A DNA stretch of 64,000 nucleotides, taken from positions 26,527,996-26,591,995 of the forward strand of contig CM030719.1 in assembly GCA_017979445.1 (NCBI GenBank), written 5' to 3'. Of this stretch, positions 22,101-34,367 are shown piece by piece. Made by a program: the position numbers and the translations under genes. Position 1 is the stretch's first letter, and each line of letters opens with the position of its first letter. A model generated the notes under the pieces. That model had not been told where the DNA came from and ran no database searches. It saw nothing but the letters and a program-made list of their open reading frames with translations. Origin of the DNA: Akebia trifoliata. Taxonomy: Eukaryota; Streptophyta; Magnoliopsida; Ranunculales; Lardizabalaceae.

Positions 22101-22860
22101 TTTTTGTTCTATGGGACTAATTGTTTGATAGAATCCATTGTATTTATTAGTTTGCTCTTAGGATCGTACTTTTAATGACAAGAATTGTGATTGAAAATTC
22201 TAGTTGGGTGCATTTGTAGGCCGAGACTCCCTTCAATCCAACTTGAATATGGTCTAATGGTGTTAGGGGGGTAATAAAGTTGCAACCAATGTACCACAAA
22301 CAATGTTGTAGGATTAGGTAAGTTAAATGGAAAAGGTCAGAAAGTTTGGAGTTGTGTTGGATTTCAGCATTAGGGAGTTTGAATGAGAGGAAGGCAACAT
22401 ACAAATTCTCATTGAAAAGAATTTGTTGATTCTCATATTTTTCTTTATTTTAGGTTAGTTGATGCTATGGATATTATAATGTAGATGATTGACAACTACT
22501 AGTAAGCCCCAAATGTTGTACAATATCTAGTTAGATGAACTTCAAGGCTTCATTTCCAAGATATGGTTTGAGTTTTCTGTGTTTGTTTATTTTTTAATGT
22601 TTTAGGTGGTATGCAGTATGCACAATATAATTGGAAGTTGTGGAACTAGGATGAATAATTTTTAAAGACCTGAAATATAGGGTTAGTTGCTAATTGGGCT
22701 AAGTAGGCTATTAAGAGTCTGAACTATAGGACACTGAACAAAAATGAGGAAATGTTGGACTGAGTTGCATATCTCATGGAAATCAAATCAATGGAGTATC
22801 ACTTTGGTCTGGACATCCAATTGATTGGAGTCACACTATTTGCATTCAAAGTTGTCACAC
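22101..22860 (+). other. 3' flank of unit C resumed
   Basis: 22226-22420 (GACTCCCTTCAATCC ... AATGAGAGGAAGGCAAC) is the diverged counterpart of 2450-2650 in the unit A flank. The transposon block 15255-22100 therefore landed inside an F-box gene flank. No gene is seen. Confidence 0.5.
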
Positions 22861-23969
22861 CCTTTTTTTTTTATAAGTATAAAATTTCACTGCAAAAGAA
22901 AAAGAAGGAAAAAAAAACAAAAGGAGACTGAGATAGCCCCCAAACAAAAGCAAAGCAGAAACTACAAATCCGGAGAAAACAACCAAACAACCAAAGAAAA
23001 AAAACATTAAAATTCGTCGGGCTAGGCCCAATTAAAATTCGGGATTTTCACATAGTCACTATGTGAAAAAGGCTCATATTTGATGGTCTTAGCTTGTCAA
23101 ATATTTTCTTGTAGAATTTTTTTTTTGATAGTCCTGAACTATCAAATTATTGGAGGATTTACTTCAAATAATAATATAAAAAAATCCATAGTCTTGGCCG
23201 TTGAATATGGAGGTTTAACAAGCAATAGGATGGTCTTTTAATTCACCAATCATAACAAACGAAACAGTAATTGGAAAAAAATCAGAAAAAAAATAATTCA
23301 TAAAACAAAGATCACCCATAGATATCAAATCTTGACCACCCAAAATACTCAATTCACATCAAATCTAATTAGAAAAAAAAAACAAAACGTATCATTGCAA
23401 TATCGACTAATTCACAAACAACTTAGTAAAATAAATTGTTCAAATAAAATTAAGAATGGAAAACAAAAACGTAGGTTCCAAATTCAAAACCACTTCTCAC
23501 TCAAGATGCAAAGTCATCGATTGTTGATGCACCCTACCAAGTCTATTCGTCATATCGTCAACCTCGGACCTGCTTTTACTGGGTTTTAAATTTCACGTTT
23601 CATCATATCATCATGTCATATCAGAAATATTGGATCCACAAGATCATCGACAAGACACGCTTTACTGTAGAACAAGATAAACATGTAGAGGAATGGAAAC
23701 AATATATATATAGAAAAAAGAATTCATGGGATTTTTTAGTGGACCCATAAATAGGAAATAGAAAGCTAAATTGCCCAAAATCATTTGTCAGTGAAACAAA
23801 AAAATAAAAACAGAAACACTATCAATCAAATTAGAAGTATAATTCTATAAGATGGTACAAATAAAATGCAAATCAAGGTAGGTAAAAGAAAAATTATCAA
23901 TTTATAGGTGTCAGGCTTAACTCCTCTACCGACATCTATGAAGTCAAAAAGAGACTGTAATCCAAGGCA
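22861..23969. other. AT-rich intergenic stretch
   Basis: A short palindrome CACATAGTCACTATGTG lies at 23050-23066. A poly-A-rich tract follows 22880. Words such as TTGATGGTCTTAGCTTGTC resemble the sequence at 56620-56840. No gene or bounded element is seen. Confidence 0.4.
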
Positions 23970-25366
23970 CAATGTGAAATCGCCTCGACCCATTTTTCAC
24001 TAAATAGTGGATAGGGGTCCGATTTGTAAATGGAGAACTTTTGAAAAATGGGAGTCGCCACCTAGTTTAGGTTTAGGAACCATAAATAACTCCAAATGGA
24101 TATGGATCAGTCCACGGATCAAAGATATGGGTAAGGGGTCAGATTACGGGTTTCGGAAGGTGTTAGGCACCGAACCCGCCCAATCAATATGATCGGTCTC
24201 TACTACGATCCAAAATTATCCTATGGTCAACATATAAAGATTACAGTCAAGGTCACAGTCCAGTCATCATTATCAACTCATGTTGGGTTTTCCAACCAAA
24301 TCCTATGGTTAAAAATCATCTCAATTATCACATGACCTTCCTTTGAATTCCACAAAATATGGAAAGGTTTGAAAAAGCCCTAATTAACTCCATGAGCTGA
24401 AATCAATTAAGAAATTCCACCTGCAAGTATTCCTCAAACTGCCCAAAATAGAAAATCATCGGAATATCCTAAATAGGAAGATTACAAATAGAAACCTGTC
24501 AAATTGGGACTTAATATTTTCAAATTAAGAACGTAAAATTTCCTAAATTAGAATTCATGAGATATATTCTGAATTCCCAAATTAAAAATTAAAAAAAATA
24601 CATTTTCTAAAATAGAACATTCCAAAAATGTAAGTTTCTAAATTTGAAACTCCCAAATTTCCATGAACATGAACCTCCTAAATATAAAAATATGCAGAAT
24701 TTTCTAAATTGAAAAATTGCTAAAATATGAAATTTCTGAATCAGAAATCTATAAATATACTCTCCCAAAATAGGAAACTATGCAATCCTATATTAGAAAG
24801 TTTTCAAATAGAGTTTTCTAATGATCCACAAATAATCTCCAAAAAGGAAAATTATATAAACAATGAAGTCCCAAATTAGAAGATTATGAATTTGCCAAAA
24901 ATCACCAAATTGGAAATTGACAAATATTATCGCGAAAAAATTCAAAGTTAGAAAGAACAATCCACAAGAAAATTCTCATATTCATGAATCCCTAGAATAA
25001 CCAAACGAGCATGCATACATGATTTTCGATTTTTGCCAAAATAGCTATAATTCAATAACATGCATAGTTGTCAAGTCAAGGAATACATCGATCACATGGA
25101 AAAATCTTAAAATAATACAAATAACTCGAACATCATCATAGATCATGCAAATCCAACTCGATCATACTAACCACGATAAAAAAAAAATCCTATAATCCTA
25201 CCAATATGCGAAAATAAAATAAAAAAGTAAAATAAAATAAAAATAAAATAAAACACCTAGAAACCTACATAAAAAAAACTAAAGAATAAAAGATTTTCCT
25301 AACCTATTGACATGCAAAAAACCTATCAATACGTAAAAGAACAAATAAAACACAAAAATTATGCAT

Positions 25367-25398
<32 letters not shown>

Positions 25399-26652
25399 TA
25401 AATAAAACATCAAACATTCTCCCAATCCTATTTATAAAAATATGAAAACAAATGAGAGAAATCTCTAATCCTACTCCGATGCAAAAGTAAAAAAAAGTAT
25501 CATAACAAAAACATTCTCCTAGCCTTAGAACATATTTTTTTATCAATATGCAATAAAAATACAAAAAATAAAAATACAAAAAATATCAAAAGAGTGACAA
25601 AATTCATCACATAGCATCCCTAAGAAATCCATCTCATACCAACTTCACGATGATCATGACGCACAAGTCGGCATAATTTCAACAGGAAGGTAAATTTTAG
25701 TGTGCAAAACAGAGAGAGGAAAGGAGGAGAATAGAGAATAAAAAAAACAAAAAATTACCTGTAGGATGAACACATTAGAGTCGGCTCCTTCAGATATAAC
25801 TCGATGGCTTGTGCGCGTTGTAACTGTAGAGATATAAGCAGATACAAAGAGGTGTTGCGGACAGAGAGAGAGTGACGTCCCCTTTTTCCTACAGAGAGAA
25901 AGAGAGGCTGCTAGATGTTGGATATTTCGGCCATGAGTCGAAGAGGGGGCTGGGCAGCAAGGAAAGTAGCTGCAGCAATGGCTGCAATGGTCTATGTTGC
26001 AGGGATGGGAGAGAGGTGAGAGGGACGTGAAAGAGATGAGGGGAATGGGGGCTGTTGCAATGGACTGTAAGGGGTGAGAAGACATCAATGGGATTATGGC
26101 AATGGGTGTGTTGCAGCTGAAGGTGCTGCAATGGATGGGAAACAGATGGTTCTCCCACAAAGAAGAAGAAGAAGAGAAGAAAAAAACTAGAAGAGGGCGA
26201 AGAGAGTGCTGCGCGTCCGGGAGAGTCTGTTCAAAACGAAAAAGAGGAAGATGATTCAGCCCCTTTGACGTTGGAGAAGAAGACCAAAGGAAGACGTTTT
26301 TCAGCCCCTCTTTTTTTGCTTCTTCCTCACTGTTCCTTTCTTCTTCCTTTCTTTGTTTCTGTCCAAGAGGACGTCAGCGAGATAAGAGGGAGGTGAAGGA
26401 GAGGTTGTTAGGTGATGTAATGGCTGTAGGATAGGGAGGACGTGAATGGGACAGCAAGGGGGTGCTGTTTGGGACTGTTAATAGTAAAGAAGGGCTGTAA
26501 AGACGTTGTTGAAGATGAGAGGAGAAAGGGCTGTGTTGAGAAGAAACATGGAGAGAATGGAGAGGAGAAGGAAGAGTGGAGAGGGCTCTGTGAGTCAGCC
26601 CAAAGAGGAGAGACGAAGGAGAGCAGCCGATCTTCTCTTTCTAACGTTTTTT

Positions 26653-26662
26653 CTTTTAAATA
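26653..26662 (-). promoter_or_regulatory. LTR TATA box
   Basis: TATTTAAAAG on the - strand lies at the boundary of the AT-rich and CT-rich halves, as in the other copies of this LTR. Confidence 0.5.
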
Positions 26663-27239
26663 GAAACTATGTTTCTATTTTTTAAAATGCTTATTTCTAT
26701 TTTCCTTGCACACGTTTCTCTTTCCTTGTTTTGAGAATATGAGAGTAGCGATCCCATGCTCCTCACTTTGTTGGTAATCTCTCATTAGCAAGTTGTGATT
26801 GGTTGATTATAAGTTTTGATTAATTATTTTCGTTTTGGATTTTTATGGATTGATTAATTTTGTTTTGAATTTTATTAGTTTAAATTTAATTTTAATTTTA
26901 ATTTTGAACTTTAGTCGGTCATTTGATTTATATTTTATTTGGTTGATCGATTGAATTTGATTTTTGAATTTGTTGATTAGATTTTGAGTTTAATTGTAAT
27001 GGTTGGTTAATTGGAATTTTGGTTGATCGATTTTAAAATTTTTTATTTAATTTAAAATTTTTTGATTGGATTTAATTTCTTGATTGCATTTTGATTTTAT
27101 CGGTTGTTTGATTTTAATTTTAAATGTTTAATTCTTGCTTTGATTGTGTTTTGATTTTAGTTTGATCGGTTGTTTGATTTTAATTTTAAATGTTTAATTT
27201 TTTAATTTTAATTGTTACTTGATTTTAATTTTAATTTTT

Positions 27240-27420
27240 TTTTATTGTTTAACTTTTAATTTGAGTTTTATTTTTAGTTTTAGTTGTTTGAATTTTTTAA
27301 TTTGAGTTTTATTTTTGATTTTAATTGTTTGAATTGTTTAATTTTTAGTTTTAATTGTTTGAATTGTTTAATTTTTAGTTTTAATTGTTTTAATTGTTTA
27401 ATTTTTAATTTGAATTCTAT
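27240..27420. repeat. AT-rich short tandem repeats inside the LTR
   Basis: Imperfect repeats built on TTTTAATTGTTTGAATTG and TTTAATTTTTAG recur through this part of the LTR. The matching region of the + strand copy (17040-17200) shows the complementary AATTAAACAATTCAAAT pattern. Confidence 0.7.
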
Positions 27421-28089
27421 TTTTAATTAGATTGGATTTTTAACTGAATTTTAATTTTTATTACATTTTCCTAAGGATCGGGATCTCTAAGTTGAATTTG
27501 AAGGTTGAGAGGCGTTTCGGTCATTTTTATGATTTTTCCTAAATTTTTCTGTTTTCGTCGGTTTGAGTCCCGTTAGACTCGAAATCATAGTCTGAGTAAA
27601 ATGGAGGTAGTTTCGAGATCTTTCGGAGGTCCGAAATTCATGAAGGGTATTTTCGTCATTTTATCGATTTTTACGAATTTTAACGTGAAGTTTCTTTCAG
27701 TTTCAACGTGATTATTTCTATGTTTTAAAATTCGTATTTTCCTAGCATAGAGAGGTCTCTAGGTTATCAAATTGTGTAGCGAACCTAAGCGTACGTGCTT
27801 GCTAAATTAGGTGTAACGTGTAGCGATCCTAAGCGAGCGTAAATTTCTATGTCAAGTCGTAACGAGTAGGAGAGATAAAAAGAGTGAAAACGAAAGGAAT
27901 CAGGGATAGTACTCACAAGCCTTCGAGTTCTTTGCGATCATCATTAGGAATTCACGGTAACCGGGTGACGAATTATCGAATTAGGCAGATGCAAAATAAG
28001 GTGTCTACACAATGAGATTAAGTCGATAAAATATGTAAATAGTAATTTCTAAATATATATATATAGAAAGCAGCCTTCAATGCATACAA

Positions 28090-28505
28090 ATATTGTATCT
28101 ATAGTGCTGGAGGCAATTCTTCATTGATTGAATCACTTGAGGATGAGAGGTTACTTGGATGTAATTGTAAATTCAGATTTGCTAATTGCAATCCAAGGGA
28201 TTACGGAAGAATGGAATACGACGTGGAGAGTTGTAAATATAGTCAGAGAGATCAAAGCTGCTATGCGTGCCTTCAATTCCGTTGAGTTGGAGTTTTCATG
28301 GAGAGAATCAAACAAAGCAACCGATTGGTTAGCTAGGAGGGGTGTGTCTCATGATATTTTAAATTTCTTTGATTCTTCGAACGCTCCTGTGGAGTTGTAT
28401 AATATCCTCTTGGAGGATTTGAATGTTTGCTTTTTCCGGCATTAGCTTGTTTTTTTAATATATTAGGGTGGGGCCCTTTATAGCCTCAGCTTATCGATCA
28501 AAATA
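28090..28505 (+). mobile_element. LINE 3' fragment with RNase H end
   Basis: The frame 28128-28445 encodes the end of a plant LINE RNase H domain (ELEFSWRESNKATDWLARRG, with the last conserved Asp) and then a C-terminal tail (ELYNILLEDLNVCFFRH). The 3' tail GGTGGGGCCCTTTATAGCC and CAGCTTATCGATCAAAA resembles that of the full-length LINE at 48926-54757, so the two belong to one family. The 5' part is missing. Confidence 0.75.
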
Positions 28506-28547
28506 TATATAGAAAGAAAGAAGGATGCATTGTTCATAAGATAAACC

Positions 28548-28682
28548 TGGAGTTTGTTAGACTTCAGAAAGCAACGACTGCCATCTGGCATTCGAACAAG
28601 AAGAGTTACAACATTTTTCGTTATCTAAAACGAGTTCTTGAGGAAGACGAGCTTCTTTTGCAACTAACTATCTCTCAATCTC
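28548..28682 (-). pseudogene. Exon fragment of a UBX-domain protein (PUX-like)
   Basis: On the - strand an acceptor-like GATGGCAG precedes an exon-like stretch encoding EIER (stop) LVAKEARLPQELVLDNE and, after a one-base frameshift, VVTLLVRMPDGSRCFLKSNK. It ends CTCCAG before GTTTAT. The latter segment matches the start of the UBX domain of plant PUX8-type proteins, which bind CDC48, with a small deletion in the usual basic run after GSR. A stop and frameshift make it a pseudogene. Intron borders are kept, so it came from genomic DNA and not cDNA. Recognition is from memory of the family pattern. Confidence 0.6.
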
Positions 28683-28971
28683 CTGCCATCAGTAATGAAT
28701 TTAGTCAAATATCAGGAATATAACCTACATAATTTTTGTTGTAACTTTCTTATACAAGGAATAAGTACACGACATAAATTAGATGGTTTTTGAAATTGTA
28801 GAAAGGAGGGATGGTAGACCTGAAGATGGTGAGGCATAAGACCTTGATTCCTCATCTAACATTCTAACACGTAATCAGAATAACATAATTTCAAATGTTG
28901 CATAAGCCCCATAACCTACAGAAATGAAATTCTGAATACTTGGAAGATTTTGAAAAGTGAAAACTAACTTC

Positions 28972-29175
28972 TTTACAATCTAAAGCAGAAAAGCTCAATA
29001 CCAACCAAGCTAAACCTTGAGAAACAGGTAAGTAAAGAAGAGACCAATACTTTCTGTCTCCATCTCTAATTAAACTAGCACCATCAAACACTAAAACTAA
29101 CACATGGATGAAGAAAACATATAAACAATAGAAAATGAAAACCTTGAATCCGGTGCCAATGCCAATCTTTAGAAT
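28972..29175 (-). pseudogene. Fragment of an ABCC5/MRP5-type transporter, first membrane domain
   Basis: A - strand frame (starting at 29250) encodes GIGTGFKVFIFYCLYVFF, IHVLVLVFDGASLIR and YLPVSQGLAWLVLSFSALDC, which corresponds to part of the N-terminal TMD0 of plant ABCC5 (MRP5) transporters. Intact proteins of that type have about 1500 residues; here only about 68 are recognisable. Homology stops after the SALDCK sequence, and the frame runs on into unrelated residues to 28891. No nucleotide-binding domain is found in the window. This is a captured fragment. Confidence 0.65.
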
Positions 29176-29600
29176 TCCTATTTGTACCACCTCTTGAACC
29201 ACCTTAACAAAACATAGAAAAACAAAAATATACTCTTTAGTCTCTATCATCTAAACAGACCTAAACCAAAACTAGAAAACATAAAATCAAAATCTATGAA
29301 AAACCAGAATTATGAGACTTATGGTAATAATGGGAATATGAAGTGTCAAACTCAAACCAAGCAACATAGCACCAGGACCCACCCATCTAGACACATTATT
29401 GATGGTATGTGGAAAATTTCCTCTTTATAAAATACTAAATTTAAGAATAGTAAATATGGAAAAATATTTAGAGAAAAGAAGTAACACAATGGCATATATT
29501 GATATGTATATAATTAATTTTTCTCAAGTGCCTAGTTCAAAAGATATAAAGATCGATTGCAAACTGAGGAATTAGTATATGTATAGGGACTAGAACTTAC

Positions 29601-29734
29601 TTCAGAGCCAACTCTGTGTGTTGAAGCCTATAATAGAACACTGCAAGATCCTCATAACTCTTCATTGTATTTGGATGATTGAGTCCTAGTCCTCTCTCAT
29701 TGATATCCAAAGCCTTTTGTAAATAAATTGTGGC
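29601..29734 (-). pseudogene. Exon of a REC/TSS-type (CLU-related) TPR protein
   Basis: On the - strand, CAG acceptor and GTAAGT donor (29600-29595) frame a 134-base exon with an open frame: [20 protein letters not shown], then [20 protein letters not shown] and ELALK. This is a tetratricopeptide segment typical of plant REDUCED CHLOROPLAST COVERAGE/TSS proteins, which are related to CLU. The splice borders are at plausible positions and the exon is undamaged, but the neighbouring exons of that gene were not found nearby. It is best read as a captured exon; an unrecognised split gene cannot be wholly excluded. Confidence 0.7.
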
Positions 29735-29749
29735 CTGTGAATAGTGTTA

Positions 29750-32600
29750 CTTTTAGAAGTTAAAGTAAAATAATCGAAGCAAACTTAAATGCCTAAAGGG
29801 GACAATCACTATGTCAGAGGAGGAAGCCAAGACACTTAGATGCATTTTTTGCAAGTTATTTGATAGAAGTTTGTAATGTGATAGACTTTGTATAGATTTA
29901 TGTCATAGAAGATGCATCAATTAACAAGAATTAAGATGGACCTAATTAAAGTTAAAAAAAAAGGTTATCAAAGAGGAGCCAAAAATACTTGAGAACTTAA
30001 ACCAATGCAAATATTACTTCCTCATAAGCCATCTACAAGCTCCATATATAATTGTTAGGATATCGACTAGCAGACATTCCTATTGATGTTAGCCATAAGT
30101 TGAGCCAAAGTGAGGGTAGTTGTTACAAACAGAAAGTAGTTTCATGTTACTAATGTTTTCAAAGACAATAGAGTAAGAGAAGCATTAGAACTTATAATTT
30201 AAGAGATAAGTCAGTATGGACAGAATCATGTGCCATATATACAATACCATAAGAACATTCCTCTCAATGGTTTGAAAGAGGATCGTGAAACCCATTATAG
30301 TGATTTTGAACAATGAAATAATGCGGAACTTTAACAAAATTGATACAACCCAAGTAGAAAACATGTGGAACTTTGACAAAGCTGATAAAACTCTGAAAAC
30401 ATTCGTTTCATTCTCCATTCCATGGTCAATTTCTTTTAATATCAACAACCCTCTAAATATGGGGGCAATACTCCCTACTAAAACAATGAGAAATTGAGTC
30501 AAAACCTCCATCGACATTAACCATTTATAGTTAGAAACTCCACACCGAAACTCTATCTTCTTAAGAGAAAATGATTGAAGTACAACCTATAATAGAACTA
30601 GTACATAAAATGTAGAAAGCATGCAGATAGTTAAGCACATTAGAGAAACAATGAGGACCAATTAAGGGCTTTGTTTACAACTAGATAGATAAAATGACTT
30701 CAATGAATGTAGCATGTTCTTATTCTCTAAATTTTGAAGAACTTTTTTTAGTGGGAAATTTTGAAGTTGGCAAAATCCAAAGCAGACCATAACACTACTT
30801 ATGTGACATAGGACTTTATGTGTCATAGAAATCTCAAGTTGGTAGTATTTTGTAATGTGTTTGTCAAGATGCTAATCATCTGACACTTGAAGATCATGAC
30901 TTACTACAAATAAGCCAAAGAATCCATACATGCAATGCACATGAACAAACATGTTTATTATGAAAGCAACAAGATTGAAGTGAAGCTTGAATGGAAACTT
31001 ATATAAATATGAATTAAGACAACTATTAAGGTCACTCAATAGTTTTACTAGGTCATGGTTGCTTAATCTTTCCTTGTTCCCTCAAGAATCCACACTTGCA
31101 ATGCATGTTTTTATTTATTCTTTTAATTATTTGGTTTTTAGCATAAGATTTACCAGCCGGGCCCTAACACCAAGATGTGATAAGTGAGGCAGTTCTTGTA
31201 GAAGCACCACCCTCACAATGTTAATCCTAGCAGTTGTTACCTACAAAATGTTGTAATTACACTCTTGAGAGTTCTATATAATAAACATACAGGCCTTTTA
31301 AAAGTTAGAAAATAAGGAAAAATAACAAAATCAATAACAATTACAACCTCCTCATCCCCTTCACCCTTATTGACCAAAAGAATAACAGGTCCTATAATAG
31401 ATGATGGGGAAGATCCAGGAACAATGCTCTCAACCTGAATGCCATATTAAATCCAAAATTCGTACCATTCCGAAACTAATAAAAAAATTGAAATATTTAT
31501 GGAAAATCAATTCGAAACTAATAATTCCTCTAAAACTTACTGAAAATCAATTATTCTGTAATCAAATCGAATATAATATGTGAAAACAAAGCTAATCCCA
31601 TCTTAGAACTGATGATTCTAACTCAAGATTTGTTCTTTGCAACTCTTTCTTCAAATAGAGAAAAAAAACCCTTAAAAACTTTAGGCTTTCTATTTCTAAA
31701 GTGAAAATCTAGATACCCATGAAATTCACTTATATGTGCAACAAAAAACACCAACAAATCTGAAAAAAAATCATGCATCACGTGATCTATAAATTTAAAT
31801 AAAATGGCACTATCTGGATGACATATGGAACAAATGAATCATATATAAAACAAAATTCTTGATCATACAAAACCATGGCATGTATGTTTTTAAATAAGTT
31901 CATAGCTACTTACTTTTCTAAAAGACATTCAAGAAACAAACAGTAGGTGAGCTGAGGGGTAGCCCCAACGAAGAAACTACCAAAAAATAAATATTACTTT
32001 TCCATCTTTCCCACAGACCTATACAACAAATATTAACTTTATTAGAATAAGATCATATATGCAAATAAAAAAATAAATGAAATAACATGAATATACCTTT
32101 TCATCGACATGATTATATAAATCTTTGACACAATTCTGTCAAATAAATCCACCAATACACATTCAAGAACCATATAGATCTTTATGAATTCTAGCTTTAT
32201 TAAACCATAACTTATTTTATAATTAGAAAGCAAGAATCTCATCAGCGGGAGCATTGTGTTAGCTTTAGAAATAAGTTTGGGACTAGGGCCTTTAAATGCA
32301 AATGATTTTCCTCTTTTAGATGGTGTGGAATTAAATTATCTAGTTTTAAACTTAAAGGCATGAATAGAAATCTATTGGATCTCACCCAAATAAAATTATT
32401 TAGTGTCATTCCTCTTTTAGATCATGTGGGATTTATTTAGACTTATATAGAATTGAGCAATAAGTTCCTTACTGCTATTGTAGTCATGCTTAGAGACCCC
32501 AATAGCAAGTTATTGCAAAGGACCCTTTCCCAAAACACTGAGAAATGTATATATTTTCTTAGGGTTATAAAGGCAATTTCCCCATAATTAGAATAAGAAA
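29750..32600. other. AT-rich stretch with scattered exon-like pieces
   Basis: Apart from the two exon-like pieces near 31.2 and 31.4 kb, no gene is seen. Open frames such as 30185-30517 (-) have no recognisable domain and low-complexity, membrane-like composition. The part 32280-32600 has repeated words (CCTCTTTTAGAT twice, near 32310 and 32412) and may be an old retroelement edge. Confidence 0.35.
31348..31434 (-). other. Exon-like open stretch of 29 codons, not recognised
   Basis: On the - strand, CAG precedes an open stretch of exactly 29 codons (VESIVPGSSPSSIIGPVILL, then VNKGEGDEE) that ends GAGGAG before GTTGTAA. The composition and borders look like an internal exon. I do not recognise the protein. 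A second such stretch with TAG acceptor begins at 31240 and runs down to about 31153 (VTTARINIVRVVLLQELPHL and on). Both are on the same strand as the three captured fragments at 28.5-29.7 kb. Confidence 0.3.
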
Positions 32601-33880
32601 TTGACTACAAGAAACACCATTTTTCGGCAATTTTGAAATTTCAAAATTCATGGACCAATGTAACTAAGGATCGATGGGCTAATGTAACAAAGCAAAAGTG
32701 TTGCATTCTTAAAAGGAAAGTGAATTCCTTATGGTGTAAAATATTGCACTATTTAGAGTGTACAAAATTAAGACCCTAACAATGCTTTGATGAACTATCC
32801 ACGTTAATTTTGACCCATCTAGAATCACTTTTTTCCTGTATGCTCCTGATTAAGGAATGAATGTCATCACAAAATGGTTAGAATTTTTCCAACAAGTGAA
32901 TTTCTAACTACAAGCCTACTTGTATAGTTTGTGTAGTGTTTTCCTTTACATGTATAGTCTTCTAATTTGGGTTAAAGAATTGCCTAGAACCAATGTGGTA
33001 TATTTGAGTGGTTCCTACCTAAACTCAAGTTCTCTCTCTCAATACAATTGAGAAGTGTTATATACATAATTCGATTAGATCATAGAATATAATGAAAGAC
33101 GAAGAATATAGACCAATTAGAGATAGTCAATCTCCAAAATCTAACAAAAGATTCAATAAGTATTTTATCCGCATAATTTCATTTATTTAAGCTCAAAAGC
33201 AATATAAATTTTAAATACAAGACGTAAATTATACCCTATAACATTATTCTAAACTACCTACTATCTTACGCATTCAAGGAACTACACGTAACTCAACTTC
33301 TCTTGCAACAGGATTATGATCCTATGCACTCCACCTATTCTAATTATTCTTCCCCTACAAGGACTTGATTCAATACACCTCATACACCCTAAACTACACT
33401 ATATCAAGAGCTATAAAATATTTATTTTGACATACCAATAATCCATTTTAGTATTTTTGATTGAAAATAAAGCTCTAGATCCTGCACTCATGAAATATGT
33501 GGGATTCAAAATCACAACATAAATATCTGAACTAACACATATTTTAGTGTCAAAATAAGTAGGCTTTTGGATACAATGTGAAATCCACAATTTTTTGGGA
33601 TAAAATCCTAAAATTCAAGTTAAACACTAAACAAAAGGTGGCTCGTGATTCGATTTATAATTCACACAAAAAGATAAGAAAAGAGATAGAGATTTAAAAT
33701 TGGAATGGTTTCTCTTAATTTAGATTTAGGTTTTGTGTGGTAAGAATCCATTCGTTTCTCAATCAAATCAGCATGCATGATGAAGGATTGATTTAATTTC
33801 AGGGTTAAAAATAGAACATCTGCAGAAAAAATTTGGGAGATTAAGAATACCTAGATTCATACCTGAACGTGGTCTTCGTG

Positions 33881-34135
33881 TCCTTCATTGGCCTTGTAAC
33901 TTTAATCCAGTTGTTCAAACTCGAATCAGGTATTGATTGAAGGATTCAAAGTGATGTGAGTGAGAGAGAAGGAAAATACTAGAGTGATGGAGAGGAATTA
34001 CTAGAGAAAATAAGAGATCAAGCAAAATCGAAAGAGATGTGAGATCGAGAGAGAAACCTTTGTTTAGTAGGTTAGGGTTTTCTTTTCTTTTTTTGTTATA
34101 TCTCAAATCGGTCAAGAAAGATAAAGAGAAAGAGA
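33881..34135 (-). other. 5'-UTR/first-exon-like sequence
   Basis: On the - strand a CT-rich leader-like stretch is followed by ATGAAGGACACGAAGACC and then a donor-like GTATGAAT at about 33868-33861. This looks like the start of a gene, but no following exon was recognised. It may be a captured promoter-exon piece. Confidence 0.25.
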
Positions 34136-34367
34136 ACCTTCCCCTCTTCTCAGCTCTTTCACAATAACAAGTTTGATTTTATTTATTTTTTATTTTCTAT
34201 TTAAAAAAAACAAAAAAGCAGCCCAATTCCTTGGCTTAAAGCCCACAAATTCAACTACAAAAAATTTGACGGCTTTGAAAACATAAAACTTATCATCGTA
34301 TTTGAACTTTTTTCATGTTGTGAGTGTCTGCTCATTTAGTGAAAAAAATCTATCTTATTTCGATATG

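Larger units (their letters stand above)
23975..28009 (-). mobile_element. Solo LTR with perfect 5-bp target duplication
   Basis: Read on the - strand the block starts TGTAGACACC (28009) and ends GGTCGAGGCGATTTCA (23975). CAATG flanks it on both sides (23970-23974 and 28010-28014). The internal layout matches 16483-21805 without the tandem duplication: AAGAACTCGAAGGCTTGTGA near the start, an AT-rich half with TTAATTGTTTGAA repeats, a TATA box, a CT-rich half, and GGTGGCGACTCC with CTATCCACTATTTA near the end. At 4035 bp it is the cleanest copy of the family. It carries no coding domain; open frames within it on either strand are incidental. Confidence 0.92.

Noticed and set aside
25654..26160. 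Open frame of 168 codons on the - strand
   Set aside because: Same CT-rich LTR region; composition is dominated by Ser, Pro, His and Leu, and it has no counterpart in the other LTR copies.
16483..28009. One large DNA transposon with long terminal inverted repeats (the two ends are inverted copies)
   Set aside because: Each half has its own TG...CA ends and its own 5-bp flanking duplication (TCCTC/TCCTT and CAATG/CAATG), so they are two solo LTRs in opposite orientation.
28891..29250. Complete 119-residue membrane protein gene
   Set aside because: Only about 68 residues match the ABCC5-type transporter domain; both ends run into unrelated sequence, so it is a captured fragment.
30185..30517. 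110-codon open frame with hydrophobic stretches (- strand)
   Set aside because: AT-rich composition yields Ile/Leu/Phe by default; an overlapping frame exists on the + strand and no family is recognisable.
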